From: Paenibacillus aestuarii
Lineage (GTDB): Bacteria; Bacillota; Bacilli; Paenibacillales; NBRC-103111
Assembly (NCBI RefSeq): GCF_027789125.1
Contig: NZ_JAQFVF010000002.1
Location: 1-64,000, forward strand
DNA: 64,000 nucleotides
Direction of reading: 5' to 3'
A program made the position numbers and the translations under genes. This document shows positions 52,468 through 61,351 of the stretch, piece by piece (position 1 is the first letter of the stretch; every line of letters starts with the position of its first letter). Under the pieces are notes generated by a model that was given only the letters and a program-made list of their open reading frames with translations, had not been told where the DNA came from and made no database searches.

Positions 52468-52506
52468 CTGCCTTGAGTCATATGCGATGACTTGGGCAGT
52501 TTTTTT
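52468..52506 (+). terminator. Terminator of the GcvH-like gene
   Basis: CTGCCTTGAGTCAT and ATGACTTGGGCAG pair, followed by seven Ts. Confidence 0.85.
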
Positions 52507-52517
52507 GTATTTGAAAT

Positions 52518-52534
52518 GCTGTAGTCCGTGCAGG
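52518..52534 (+). repeat. Short relic of the dispersed element
   Basis: GCTGTAGTCCGTGCAGG matches the first half of the element repeated in 1-580. It lies in the spacer between two terminators. Confidence 0.4.
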
Positions 52535-52543
52535 AAATAAAAA

Positions 52544-52585
52544 AGAAAGAACGCAGAACCAGTTATCACTAGTTGCGTTCTTTCT
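52544..52585 (-). terminator. Terminator of the GH15 gene
   Basis: AGAAAGAACGCA pairs with TGCGTTCTTTCT, just after the stop codon at 52590 on the minus strand. Confidence 0.8.
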
Positions 52586-52589
52586 ATAA

Positions 52590-54656
52590 TCACTTCGCCA
52601 ACTGCTTATACTTATTCAAATACTTCACGACCGTGAGCACATATGTGGCATGCGACCAAGTCAGCGGAGCGACGGAGACAGGGTCTCCCGTGAAAGGATC
52701 AAGCTGCTCCGGCAGCACGCCGCTTTCCATAGCATGCTTGACGACCCATTCCAGCGTTTGGCGAGGGGATTCCAGGTCGGCGAGCGACTTGGCGCACTCG
52801 ATTTCCCATTCTGCGATCCAGAGTGTACAGATGATCCACGGATTGCCGGGAACGCGGTCGATATCGGTAGAGCGTTGGAAGTAATAATCGTGATGATAGC
52901 GGGCAGAGCCGCCGATATCGGTTTTGATCATAAGTCCCTCTTTGTTGGCTTTCATTGTGCGAACGACACGTTCATCATCTGCAGGCAGGACACCGAATTC
53001 AAAAATGCCGTAAACCGAGCTTTCCAGGGTATAGTCTTTCACCCATTCGCCATCTTCCATATAAAGCCCGCGGACGAAGCGGCCTTCTTCCTCATCCCAT
53101 AAATGCTTCAGGATTCCGGATTTGATTTTCTCGGCGGTATGCTTATAGCGGTTCGCCCGTTCCTCATCTCCAAACAGATTACTGAAGTTGGAGGCGGCGA
53201 TAAGTCCGCCATAAACGGCGGAAGCCGTAAACGTGTAAATGCCGTAGCGCTCTTCCCAGAGGTCATAGCTAGGCTTCGGCAAGTTTAGCTCCTGATCGAT
53301 GTAAGTGGACATAAACCTGGCCGAGCGGCGGATCAAGGTGCCGTAGAGCGACTGGGCAAACTCCAGACTTCCGTGCTTCTGAAAGTCTTGCCAGAGCGCG
53401 AACAGCACAAGTGCCGTTTCATCTTCCTGAATTGGCAGCTGTACGCGCCCGGAATGAATATAGGGATGCCAGCTGGACCCGACGGTACCGTCCGGATTGT
53501 ATTTATGATGCAAATATCCATCTGGGGACAGGACATTGGCGCAAAAGTTGAAGAAAGGAATAATCATCCCTTGATAACCCGCCATGGACATGGCGTAGGC
53601 GATCAAGGCGCCGTCCCGTGGCCACATGTAGCTGTAATGATCGCGGTTGCTCTGCATAATGTCGGAATCGTTGGCGGCGATAATCGCCCCGTTCGCATCC
53701 GTTTGCGTCCTGACGATCAGCAAGCTTTGTTTGAACAGCCGCTGCACCTCATACGGCAGATCACCGTAATCGCGCTCAGTCTTATTGGCCCAGCGCTGCC
53801 AGTAGATCATGACACGATCCAGCAGCTTGCCGGGATGGCTTTCTTTGACATAGGCGTCCAGCTTCTTGACTTCTTCCAGTGTCTTGCCGGCGGTCATCCA
53901 GTAGTACAGCGTCTGGCTGGATTCAGGCGGCACGAACGAACGGAAGGATATCGTGCTGTCAACGGAGCCCTGAGCAATCGCATTGCCCATCAGATGGCCG
54001 TCCTCGGCATCGCGCCAAGTGCCTTCGGCGTTATAGAACCTTTTGATCCCCGTCGAATATTGATAAATCCCTTCGCTGCCTGTGCTGCCGTTAAACATGA
54101 AGTAGCGGTCTTTTTTATAATGGAAAACCGTGTTTGTAATCGGATAGTAGGCGGCAGTGTCGCCAACTTCGGTCTCATTGATGAGCAAGTCTTGATTAAA
54201 GAAGACGCGGACTTCGCGGACGGTATTGTGATGATTGGATATTTGAATTCGTTTCAAATAGATATCTTCGCGCTGATGCACGCCATCGTTCATGAGAAGA
54301 GTGATGCCAAGCCCAGGATGCGTAGCTGTCACTTCCGTCACGAGGGAATCTTCTACATAGGCTAGTTTGAACTGCCATTCAGGGTCGTTCAGCCAGGCGA
54401 AGGCGCCGTCTACCCATATCCCAACGCGGCATTGATAGCCGCCGATATGATTTAGTTGACCTACGAAAGGGTAATACAGATCACGCATGTAAGCATGTTG
54501 ATCGAGGTTAATAAGAAACTTTCCATTTCCGATGACCAGGTGTCTAGGCAAAACATCACTTCCCCACTCGTTGATTTGGATTGCGGCTCTTGACCCCATG
54601 ATACGATAAGCGGTAGGAGCTGCCGCGTCTCTAGTATGGTCTTCCTTGTACGCCAT
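52590..54656 (-). CDS. GH15 glucoamylase-like glycoside hydrolase, 688 aa
   Basis: An (alpha/alpha)6-barrel enzyme of GH15 that releases glucose from alpha-glucans. The N-terminal beta domain (residues 35-270) is followed by the barrel with YSYMWPRDGALIAYAM, the general acid region SYDLWEERYG and the general base in GVLPEQLDPFTG, near residue 650. No signal peptide is visible, so it should act in the cytoplasm. ATG at 54656 is preferred to TTG at 54665, though neither has a good ribosome site. It is the last gene of the minus-strand glucan cluster. It could also prefer maltose, isomaltose or trehalose-like substrates. Confidence 0.9.
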   Translation of the reverse strand: MAYKEDHTRDAAAPTAYRIMGSRAAIQINEWGSDVLPRHLVIGNGKFLINLDQHAYMRDLYYPFVGQLNHIGGYQCRVGIWVDGAFAWLNDPEWQFKLAYVEDSLVTEVTATHPGLGITLLMNDGVHQREDIYLKRIQISNHHNTVREVRVFFNQDLLINETEVGDTAAYYPITNTVFHYKKDRYFMFNGSTGSEGIYQYSTGIKRFYNAEGTWRDAEDGHLMGNAIAQGSVDSTISFRSFVPPESSQTLYYWMTAGKTLEEVKKLDAYVKESHPGKLLDRVMIYWQRWANKTERDYGDLPYEVQRLFKQSLLIVRTQTDANGAIIAANDSDIMQSNRDHYSYMWPRDGALIAYAMSMAGYQGMIIPFFNFCANVLSPDGYLHHKYNPDGTVGSSWHPYIHSGRVQLPIQEDETALVLFALWQDFQKHGSLEFAQSLYGTLIRRSARFMSTYIDQELNLPKPSYDLWEERYGIYTFTASAVYGGLIAASNFSNLFGDEERANRYKHTAEKIKSGILKHLWDEEEGRFVRGLYMEDGEWVKDYTLESSVYGIFEFGVLPADDERVVRTMKANKEGLMIKTDIGGSARYHHDYYFQRSTDIDRVPGNPWIICTLWIAEWEIECAKSLADLESPRQTLEWVVKHAMESGVLPEQLDPFTGDPVSVAPLTWSHATYVLTVVKYLNKYKQLAK

Positions 54657-54776
54657 TTTAGACAAGGCATGCCAATAGGTTACCTAATTCTTTCCACTTA
54701 ATCAATTACCCTTTTAAAAAAATTCTGAATGTTTCCTATTGAGCGTATTTTCAGATTGATAGAATTGCGACTACTA

Positions 54777-54798
54777 GGCATTATTACCTGCTAATGCC
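54777..54798 (-). promoter_or_regulatory. Hairpin at the end of the first GH57-GT4 gene
   Basis: GGCATTA and TAATGCC pair around an eight-base loop, overlapping the stop codon at 54791. There is no T-run, so read-through into the GH15 gene is likely. Confidence 0.4.
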
Positions 54799-57748
54799 GG
54801 AATATACCTATCGGATGCACGAATCTATCAGCTAGTTGATAGTAAACTTCACTTGTTGCTTGGCGGATGGTGTGAAAATGGTAACGGGTCTGAACTTTAA
54901 TTAAACCGGTTTGGGCCAGCGCTTTCGCGAGCTGTGGCTGTTCAAGTGCAAGGATGATTTGCCGGGATAGCGCCCCTCTATCTGCAGGCGGAACGTTAAA
55001 GCCGTCGACATAGTGCTCCACAATTTCGGCAAGCCCGCCGGTGTCGGAGACGATCAGAGGCGTACAGCTTGCCATGGCCTCCAGGGCGACAAGGCCGAAA
55101 GGTTCGTACAGGCTTGGGAATACACAGAGTTCTGCCGCATGCAGCAGCAGGCGTTTATCATGTTCATCGAGAAAACCGGTGAAGCAAATCCGCTCCCCCA
55201 AGCCGGCGGCTTGCGCTTGCAGCGAGGGCAGAGTAGGGCCGGCGCCAGCAATAACAAGCTTCGCGTTGGGAAATTGCGCGAATACCGCAGGCATGGCGTC
55301 AATGAGGACATGAACTCCTTTCTCGTGCACCAGGCGCCCCAAGAAGCAAATGATGCGCGTCCCGACGCCGGCGCCTTGAATGGCAGGCGACAGAATCGGG
55401 TTGACGGAGCCGGCGTCGGGCTCAGGCGGTTGAAAAGGCTGCACCCCATTGGGAATGCAGATCAAGGTGTCAGCTGCGGGCTCAAAGAGCGACCGGATTT
55501 CATTCAGCATGAAAGAACTGCAAACGATGAGTCTGTCGGCTGACGCCATCAGCTTGGCCTCCAAGCGGTGGATGCGCTGTGAAGTCTCTGTCTCCAGTTT
55601 CCCCTGATTCCGCCCATATTCGGTGGCGTGAATCGTAGCGACAAGAGGGAGACCGAGCGTTTCTTTGACTTCTTTTGCCGTATAGTAAACGAGCCAATCG
55701 TGGGCATGAATGACATCGAAATGCAGCTGCTGGGATAGACGCAGGATCGTATCTGTAAAGGCCAAGTTCATTTGGAATACCCAATCCAAGAAGCCCGTGG
55801 GCTGAATGGACTGAAGAATATGCGCACGATGAACATGCACACCGTTTACAACGGCATAGGCGGGGGCCTCTTCGGTAAAACACGTTATAACATGTATGAT
55901 ATGCCCAGATGCAGCAAGTTGTTCGGATAAATCGCAAACGGCTCGCGCCAAACCGCCGATGACGCGAGGCGGATACTCCCAGGCGAGCATCAGTATGCTC
56001 AGTTTGCGAACATTCGTTCGTGATAGATCCAATGCTTGAACCACTTGGGTAGACAAAGGTATGGGTACAGGCTGTGGCCTTGACTCAGTTACGGGCTTAA
56101 TGTCAGGTGCATCGGCAAAAGCAAAGGTAACATTTCTGAAATCCAGTGTTGGCAGAAAAGGCGTCAACTTTTCCCGGGCATCCGTTAAAAGAGATAGCTG
56201 CTCAATTTGCTGCTGTTCGATGGCCTCCAGAAGCTGGTGACATTGCGCCACATGATCCTGAATTCGCCGAGCCGCGTAAGTCGTAAACGTGTCCGCGTCG
56301 AGGATAAAGGTCCAATCGCTGCTCTGCGCCAGCATCAACTCGCGCGCGGCCTGATTCAGCGCGCGTGCGCACGCATCGCCGCGCTGCATGCGCGCCGCAC
56401 GCGCCAGGCGATCCTCCGCTGCGTGCAGCAGCGGATGCACCCACTGGCTGCGCGGCTGCAGCCAGACCTCGGCATAGCCGCCGCGGCCCCAGCTCGACAC
56501 GGGAAGCTCCGCTTCCGTGTCCGCTGCACAGGCACAGGCGGCTCCTAACGTTGTCGTCGACACGACAACGTCCGCATCGCGCGCGGCGTCAAGCCCGCGC
56601 AGCACCGCTTCCAGCCACTGGGGGCCTTCGTACCACCAGTGGCCGAACAGCTCGGCATCGTATGGACATACGATGACCGGCGGCTCGGCCGCCGCGGGCC
56701 GCTGCCCTGCGAGGCGGCGAAGCTGCGCCACCCGGCTGGCGACGAAATGCTCAGCGTGCTGCTGAGCTTTGGCCGCGGCACGCGCCGGGTGGTAGGGCGC
56801 TTTGGCATCACCAGCGGCCGCAGGGCCGGTGATGCGGTGGTACTTCAAGCCCGTGTGAATTCGCTCGCCGTCCGGCAGCACATAGGGCTTGATGTACGCC
56901 CACTCGGCCGCATCGTCTTGGCCGAGGTCAAAGCCGATATCGCGGTAATATTCGCGATAGTCGGCATCGCCCGGATACCCCTTCGCCGCGCTCCATACCT
57001 GCTCGCTGGCCTCGGGGTCCCGGGCGAAGGCGCAGGCGCCGCCGCGTGTACGCAGCGGCGCTCCTGCTTGCGCTTCCGGCGCCGCCACAGCCCAGGCGTG
57101 GGCGTCGACGACGAAGAAGCGCAGGCCGAGCGCCTGCAGGTGGGGCTCCACCGCAGGCGTGTAGCCGCACTCCGGCAGCCAGATGCCTGCCGGAGCGGTG
57201 CCAAAATGCCGCCGGAACTCGGTCACGGCAGCTTCCAGCTGGATGCGCAGCATCGCGTCGTTCTTGACCAGGGGCAAGAACGCATGCGTCGCCGCGCACG
57301 TGATCAGCTCGACGCAGCCGTTGTCGCGCAGGCTGCGCAGCTTGCCGATCAGATCGCCGCCCAGCTGGTCGTAAAGCTTCTCAAGCCGACTATAGCGGTC
57401 GGCATAATGGATCGCCGTGGGGCCGAAATCGGCGTCACCCCACAGGCGGAACACTTCGCGGGAGGAGAGCTCGCGCAAGGCGGCGAGATGCTGCCGCAGC
57501 TTGCGCTGCATGAGCGGATCCTCCAGCTGGTCGAGCAGTGTTGGAGACAGCGAGAGCGTCAGCCTGAAACGCACGTCATCGGCTAAGAGGCGGTCGCACA
57601 TCTCGATGAACGGCAGGTAGCTGTCGGCGACCGCTTCGCAGAACCACCGTTCCTCCAGCGTGATATCGTCTTCAGGTTGCCGGACATAAGGGATATGGGC
57701 ATGCAGCACGATCGCAACATGGCCTTGGCCTTGCAACGAAGATCTCAC
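54791..57748 (-). CDS. GH57-GT4 fusion: alpha-glucan branching plus glycosyltransferase, 985 aa
   Basis: Residues 1-530 are a GH57/DUF1957-type alpha-glucan branching enzyme. Motif 1 is LHAHIPYV, motif 3 WLPECGYTPAVE with the nucleophile Glu near 192, then GLKYHRITG, motif 4 VCPYDAELFGHWWYEG with the acid Asp near 363, and motif 5 SSDWTFILDAD. From about residue 580 a GT4 (GT-B) transferase follows: LAWEYPPRVIGGLARAV, HAHDWLVYYTAKE, ESTIPNG-like IPNGVQP and the EPFGLVALEAM donor site. One chain could thus lengthen and branch an alpha-glucan. ATG overlaps the DUF4912 stop by four bases. No signal peptide is present. Substrates are inferred from family. Confidence 0.88.
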   Translation of the reverse strand: MRSSLQGQGHVAIVLHAHIPYVRQPEDDITLEERWFCEAVADSYLPFIEMCDRLLADDVRFRLTLSLSPTLLDQLEDPLMQRKLRQHLAALRELSSREVFRLWGDADFGPTAIHYADRYSRLEKLYDQLGGDLIGKLRSLRDNGCVELITCAATHAFLPLVKNDAMLRIQLEAAVTEFRRHFGTAPAGIWLPECGYTPAVEPHLQALGLRFFVVDAHAWAVAAPEAQAGAPLRTRGGACAFARDPEASEQVWSAAKGYPGDADYREYYRDIGFDLGQDDAAEWAYIKPYVLPDGERIHTGLKYHRITGPAAAGDAKAPYHPARAAAKAQQHAEHFVASRVAQLRRLAGQRPAAAEPPVIVCPYDAELFGHWWYEGPQWLEAVLRGLDAARDADVVVSTTTLGAACACAADTEAELPVSSWGRGGYAEVWLQPRSQWVHPLLHAAEDRLARAARMQRGDACARALNQAARELMLAQSSDWTFILDADTFTTYAARRIQDHVAQCHQLLEAIEQQQIEQLSLLTDAREKLTPFLPTLDFRNVTFAFADAPDIKPVTESRPQPVPIPLSTQVVQALDLSRTNVRKLSILMLAWEYPPRVIGGLARAVCDLSEQLAASGHIIHVITCFTEEAPAYAVVNGVHVHRAHILQSIQPTGFLDWVFQMNLAFTDTILRLSQQLHFDVIHAHDWLVYYTAKEVKETLGLPLVATIHATEYGRNQGKLETETSQRIHRLEAKLMASADRLIVCSSFMLNEIRSLFEPAADTLICIPNGVQPFQPPEPDAGSVNPILSPAIQGAGVGTRIICFLGRLVHEKGVHVLIDAMPAVFAQFPNAKLVIAGAGPTLPSLQAQAAGLGERICFTGFLDEHDKRLLLHAAELCVFPSLYEPFGLVALEAMASCTPLIVSDTGGLAEIVEHYVDGFNVPPADRGALSRQIILALEQPQLAKALAQTGLIKVQTRYHFHTIRQATSEVYYQLADRFVHPIGIFRH

Positions 57749-58272
57749 TCCACATCGCCTCCGTGCTCTTGGGCCGCGGCCCTCGGCAAGTAGACCGAAT
57801 ACGCGGAGAATTGGTCGTAATGAATCGGTTTGATCAGGCGAAAGACGACCGGTTGGGGGACAGGCGCGAACGGCTGCGGATGCAACGCATCAGCAGGCGG
57901 CGTCTGCACTGTGTTGGAACGCAGCAAGGGCATGAAATGCCCGTGGTCGCCTTTGACGCCCAGATCCGCCACGTACGTAGCGCCAGGCCGAAAACCGCTT
58001 AAAAAACAAGATTCGCCTTCAGGCAGCGGAAGCTCCGAAACTTCATTGGCGCTGCTGCCGTCAAAGGAGAGTCCGCTGATGTCATAGATGCGTAAGGTAG
58101 GCTGGAGGACCGGCCAATCGACGGCAAAATGCTCCTGAACCATGGCGCGTTTTCTCGCTGACAGCTGCCAATAGACAAACAGCACGAATGGTGATTGTAC
58201 GAGCAAATGAAGGGTGTCGCGGCTGTGATCCGGCCGATCGGTGGAGAGAGCTTGGGTAGAAATGGGACTCAC
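57745..58272 (-). CDS. DUF4912 protein, copy 1, 175 aa
   Basis: A single-domain protein with LHLLVQSPFVLFVYWQLSAR near the N-terminus and TLRIYDISGLSFDGS in the middle, the DUF4912 pattern. DUF4912 is a predicted all-beta domain of unknown function, and the neighbouring glucan enzymes suggest carbohydrate binding. It ends with a Pro-rich segment (PPADALHPQPFAPVPQPV) before FRLIKPIHYDQF. It precedes the GH57-GT4 gene by a four-base overlap, so the two are made together. It is paralogous to the 141-aa protein at 61352-61777. Confidence 0.75.
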   Translation of the reverse strand: MSPISTQALSTDRPDHSRDTLHLLVQSPFVLFVYWQLSARKRAMVQEHFAVDWPVLQPTLRIYDISGLSFDGSSANEVSELPLPEGESCFLSGFRPGATYVADLGVKGDHGHFMPLLRSNTVQTPPADALHPQPFAPVPQPVVFRLIKPIHYDQFSAYSVYLPRAAAQEHGGDVE

Positions 58273-58338
58273 CTTTTTTCTAGAAGTTGGAATTCGTGCT
58301 CACTTTGAGCAACATTGTAGCATACCGTTCATAAAACG

Positions 58339-58369
58339 AAAAATCTCCCCCCTGTTACAGGTGGAGATT
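58339..58369 (-). terminator. Terminator between the two glucan modules
   Basis: AATCTCC and GGAGATT pair with an inner CCTGT/ACAGG arm; on the minus strand a T-run follows. It lies after the KTSC-like gene, so the second module can end here. Confidence 0.8.
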
Positions 58370-58380
58370 GAGTTGTGTAT

Positions 58381-58599
58381 TTACTTTTCAGGCGCGGATC
58401 CTTCTATGTATCTGGTTTCCGTCAGCCGCATTAAGGAATCATAGCGATTGGTGGAGGACACAATCATCAGATAATCATCCTGGTTGACATTGCTGTAAGA
58501 GGCTTTATATCCGGTATGATAGTGGACGATCATACTGGAAGATTGATCGTCGTACTGGACGTAGGCAATCTGCTTGGACTCCACGGGGATGATGTTCAC
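58381..58599 (-). CDS. KTSC-domain-like small protein, 72 aa
   Basis: The sequence begins with MNIIPVESKQIAYVQYDDQS and continues with MIVHYHTGYKASYSNVNQDDY. This matches the KTSC pattern (two strands, then YxYxxV) of a small domain of unknown function sometimes linked to RNA or nucleotide metabolism. GTG at 58599 has AAGGAG nine bases upstream. It sits between the two glucan modules on the same strand and ends at a terminator. Its connection to glucan metabolism may be only positional. Confidence 0.7.
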   Translation of the reverse strand: MNIIPVESKQIAYVQYDDQSSSMIVHYHTGYKASYSNVNQDDYLMIVSSTNRYDSLMRLTETRYIEGSAPEK

Positions 58600-58699
58600 G
58601 CTGCTCTCTCCTTTTCACGAGTCTTTGAAAAATCCGTCCAGGGAAACATTCCAAATAGAGCGGATATAATCTGTACTATATATGTCAGAAAAGAAGCGT

Positions 58700-61342
58700 T
58701 TAGAACCTCCGATATTCGCTACGCATTTTTTGGGCAATCTGGCTCCATTGATAGTCCCTTTGCAAAGTTTGGTAGGCGCTTTCAGCCATGCGGGCGGCGG
58801 ATTCGGGCTGCCGCAGCAGCTCGGTGATATGCCACGAGAGCGATTCCGTATGTCCGGGGAGCGACTTATAGCCTTCAATGCCGTGACGGATAATTTCCGC
58901 CAGTCCTCCCGTATCCGAGAGCACGAGCGGGGTGCGGCTGGCCATCGCCTCCAGCGCCACGAGGCCGAAAGGCTCGTACAGGCTTGGAATGGCGCAAACG
59001 TCTGCCGCTTGATACAGCTGCTGGCGGTAGGCTTCATCCGCGAAGCCGGCAAACCAAACACGGGCGCCGAGTGGTGCAGCGCGGCTGCGCAGCTCCTCTT
59101 CCATCGGTCCTGAACCGGCTATGACCAGCCGCGCCTGCGGAATTTGCGCGAGGATGGCCGGCATGGCGTCGATGAGCACTTGGATGCCTTTTTCATACAC
59201 GAGCCTGCCGATGAAAAAGATAACCTTATCCTCGTCTTCCAGGTAATCGGGCCTACTTATGAGACCCGCCGCTGAATTCGGGATGCGGATGCCGTTCGGA
59301 TAAACGGCCACTTTATCCGGGGCGAGGCTAAAGATGCGCTGAACTTCTTCTTTCATGTAAGAGCTGCACACAAAGACCAGGTTTGCCTCGTACGTTAATC
59401 GCCATTCCAGGTTATGAATATTGTGCTGGAGCTGTGTGGCGAGCGTGCCTTGATTTCTGCCCCATTCCGTGGCGTGGACCGTGGCCACAAGCGGGATGCC
59501 GTACGTATGTTTCAACTCTCTGGCCGCATACGTAACCATCCAGTCGTGCGCATGCAGGAGATCGATCCGGCCGCCGCTTTCTTTCCAGCGCACCAGATGG
59601 TCAATCATGGCGAGATTCATTTCAAACGTCCAGTGATAGAGGTGGGTGTCGCCTGAGCTATCTACCGGCAGCCTATGAATGTAAACGCCGTTTCGCTTTT
59701 CAAAATAAGGAGCCCCTGGATAGGCGGGCGTGATGACGTGAATGATTTCCCCTGCGGCGGCTAGTGCTTCGGAAAGTTCGTGAACGGCGCGGGACAGACC
59801 GCCAACCTGCTTCGGCGGATATTCCCAGGAAAGCATAAATATATGGGGCCGCCCGCTGGTCTCGGTGATAAGATCACGCCATTGCTGCGGATCCGGAATG
59901 ATGGGAATCGGTGATGGACGGTGGATGCTCGCGTAGTCCCAATAGTCTATGAGAGGAAAGAGGCAGTCGGTTTCCTCCAAGGCGGCGAGTTCCTCTTCGT
60001 TCACTTGAGCCTGGCCGATTTGTTCGCTTAACCGCTGAAAGTGCGCTAAATGTTCTTTGGTACGGCTGACTGCGTAATCGACGCCGGTTCCCGCATTCAT
60101 CATGAACGCCCAGTCGCTGGTCTGGGCTAGCATCAACTCACGTGCGGCTTGGTTTAACGCTCGCTGCAGCAGCGGCTTTTCGCTGCTTGGCTCAGAAACT
60201 TGAGTCAGCTCAATCATGCGCTTCTCCGCCTGATGCAAATGGCGGTACATCCAGGCGCTGCCGGGCTGCAGCCATTCTTCCGCCGACTGATTCCGCCCCC
60301 AGCTGGAATCGTTCAGCCAACCGGTTTCGCTGGGTGGATACCCCTGGAGGTACTCGCTTGGCGTGATCATTCCTATTGGCTGTCCTTCCTCACTTAATTT
60401 ACGGCAAAGCGTCTCGATCCAGAGCGGGTCATCCTGCATCCATTGTCCGAACCGCGCCGTATCACAGGCGGATACGAGGATCGGCTTGCGGCCGTGCCGC
60501 TGTTCATGATGCATCGTCTGCTGCAGGCAGCCTTCGATAAAGCTGTCCGTCTGCCGCTGCCGGCGCCGGAACTTGTTCGGTGCGCCGCCGGCAACGCTCC
60601 ATGCTTGCGCGGCGCACGCCGAGTCCAGCGGAAACGCGCTGACCCCGTGAGGGGTGAGCAGCGGTGTACAAACGCCCTGCGGGGGCGGCGATGCCAAGGT
60701 GACGGCACTTTCGTGAACGAAAAAGTAATCGAGGCCGCACCGTTTGACAACCCGGTCTATGCCGGCGGTGAAGCCGCACTCCGGCAGCCATATGCCACGC
60801 GGGGCACGACCAAAATACTGCTCATATGCGCGGACGGCCGTGGCGATTTGCGCATACACGGCCTCTTCCGTTCGCATCAGTGGCAAGTAGCCGTGTGTAG
60901 CCGCGGAGGTAATGATTTCGATCGAGCCGGCGTCCTGATATTGCTTGAATTTTGCGATCAAATTGCCGTTGCAGCTTTCGTAAATCCCGATCAGCTCCCG
61001 GGCCCGTCTAGCATCCGCTTTGGCCAGCTTGCCTAAGTATGCTGCCAGGCGTTCCTGCAACAATCCTTCGCTAAGCAAAGTGAGCAAAGTTGGCGTCAGC
61101 GAAAGGGTGAGGCGAAATGGCAATTGATCGCGGACCATCCGGTCGATGGTTTTGATCAGAGGCAGGTAGGTTACGCTCATCGCTTGGCAGAACCACTGCG
61201 CCGCCAAGCTGTCGTCAGGCTCATGACGCCGGACAAAGGGCAGGTGCGCATGCAAAACAAGCGCCAAGAAGCCCTTGAACGGGCCCTCCGTCATTTTTTG
61301 ATTTTTTTTATCCTCGTCTATCAAAGTTTTGATCTTCATCAT
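58700..61342 (-). CDS. GH57-GT4 fusion, second copy with degenerate GH57 domain, 880 aa
   Basis: A paralogue of the 985-aa protein. The GH57 part (residues about 20-440) keeps motif 1 (VLHAHLPFVRRHE), motif 3 (WLPECGFTAG, Glu near 187) and motif 5 (TSDWAFMMNAG). Motif 4 reads CDTARFGQWMQDDP instead of YDxELFGHWWYEG, and the stretch between motifs 3 and 4 is about 65 residues shorter, lacking the GLKYHRITG block. The GT4 half from residue 498 is intact, with SWEYPPKQVGGLSRAV and EPFGLVALEAM. It may be a glycosyltransferase with a non-catalytic GH57-derived binding domain. The ATG at 61342 follows GAGGTGAT. Confidence 0.85.
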   Translation of the reverse strand: MMKIKTLIDEDKKNQKMTEGPFKGFLALVLHAHLPFVRRHEPDDSLAAQWFCQAMSVTYLPLIKTIDRMVRDQLPFRLTLSLTPTLLTLLSEGLLQERLAAYLGKLAKADARRARELIGIYESCNGNLIAKFKQYQDAGSIEIITSAATHGYLPLMRTEEAVYAQIATAVRAYEQYFGRAPRGIWLPECGFTAGIDRVVKRCGLDYFFVHESAVTLASPPPQGVCTPLLTPHGVSAFPLDSACAAQAWSVAGGAPNKFRRRQRQTDSFIEGCLQQTMHHEQRHGRKPILVSACDTARFGQWMQDDPLWIETLCRKLSEEGQPIGMITPSEYLQGYPPSETGWLNDSSWGRNQSAEEWLQPGSAWMYRHLHQAEKRMIELTQVSEPSSEKPLLQRALNQAARELMLAQTSDWAFMMNAGTGVDYAVSRTKEHLAHFQRLSEQIGQAQVNEEELAALEETDCLFPLIDYWDYASIHRPSPIPIIPDPQQWRDLITETSGRPHIFMLSWEYPPKQVGGLSRAVHELSEALAAAGEIIHVITPAYPGAPYFEKRNGVYIHRLPVDSSGDTHLYHWTFEMNLAMIDHLVRWKESGGRIDLLHAHDWMVTYAARELKHTYGIPLVATVHATEWGRNQGTLATQLQHNIHNLEWRLTYEANLVFVCSSYMKEEVQRIFSLAPDKVAVYPNGIRIPNSAAGLISRPDYLEDEDKVIFFIGRLVYEKGIQVLIDAMPAILAQIPQARLVIAGSGPMEEELRSRAAPLGARVWFAGFADEAYRQQLYQAADVCAIPSLYEPFGLVALEAMASRTPLVLSDTGGLAEIIRHGIEGYKSLPGHTESLSWHITELLRQPESAARMAESAYQTLQRDYQWSQIAQKMRSEYRRF

Positions 61343-61351
61343 GCCGCTGTA

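Noticed and set aside
56639..57586. 315-codon plus-strand frame opposite the first GH57-GT4 gene
   Set aside because: A shadow of the GC-rich minus-strand gene, whose catalytic motifs all lie in the other frame.
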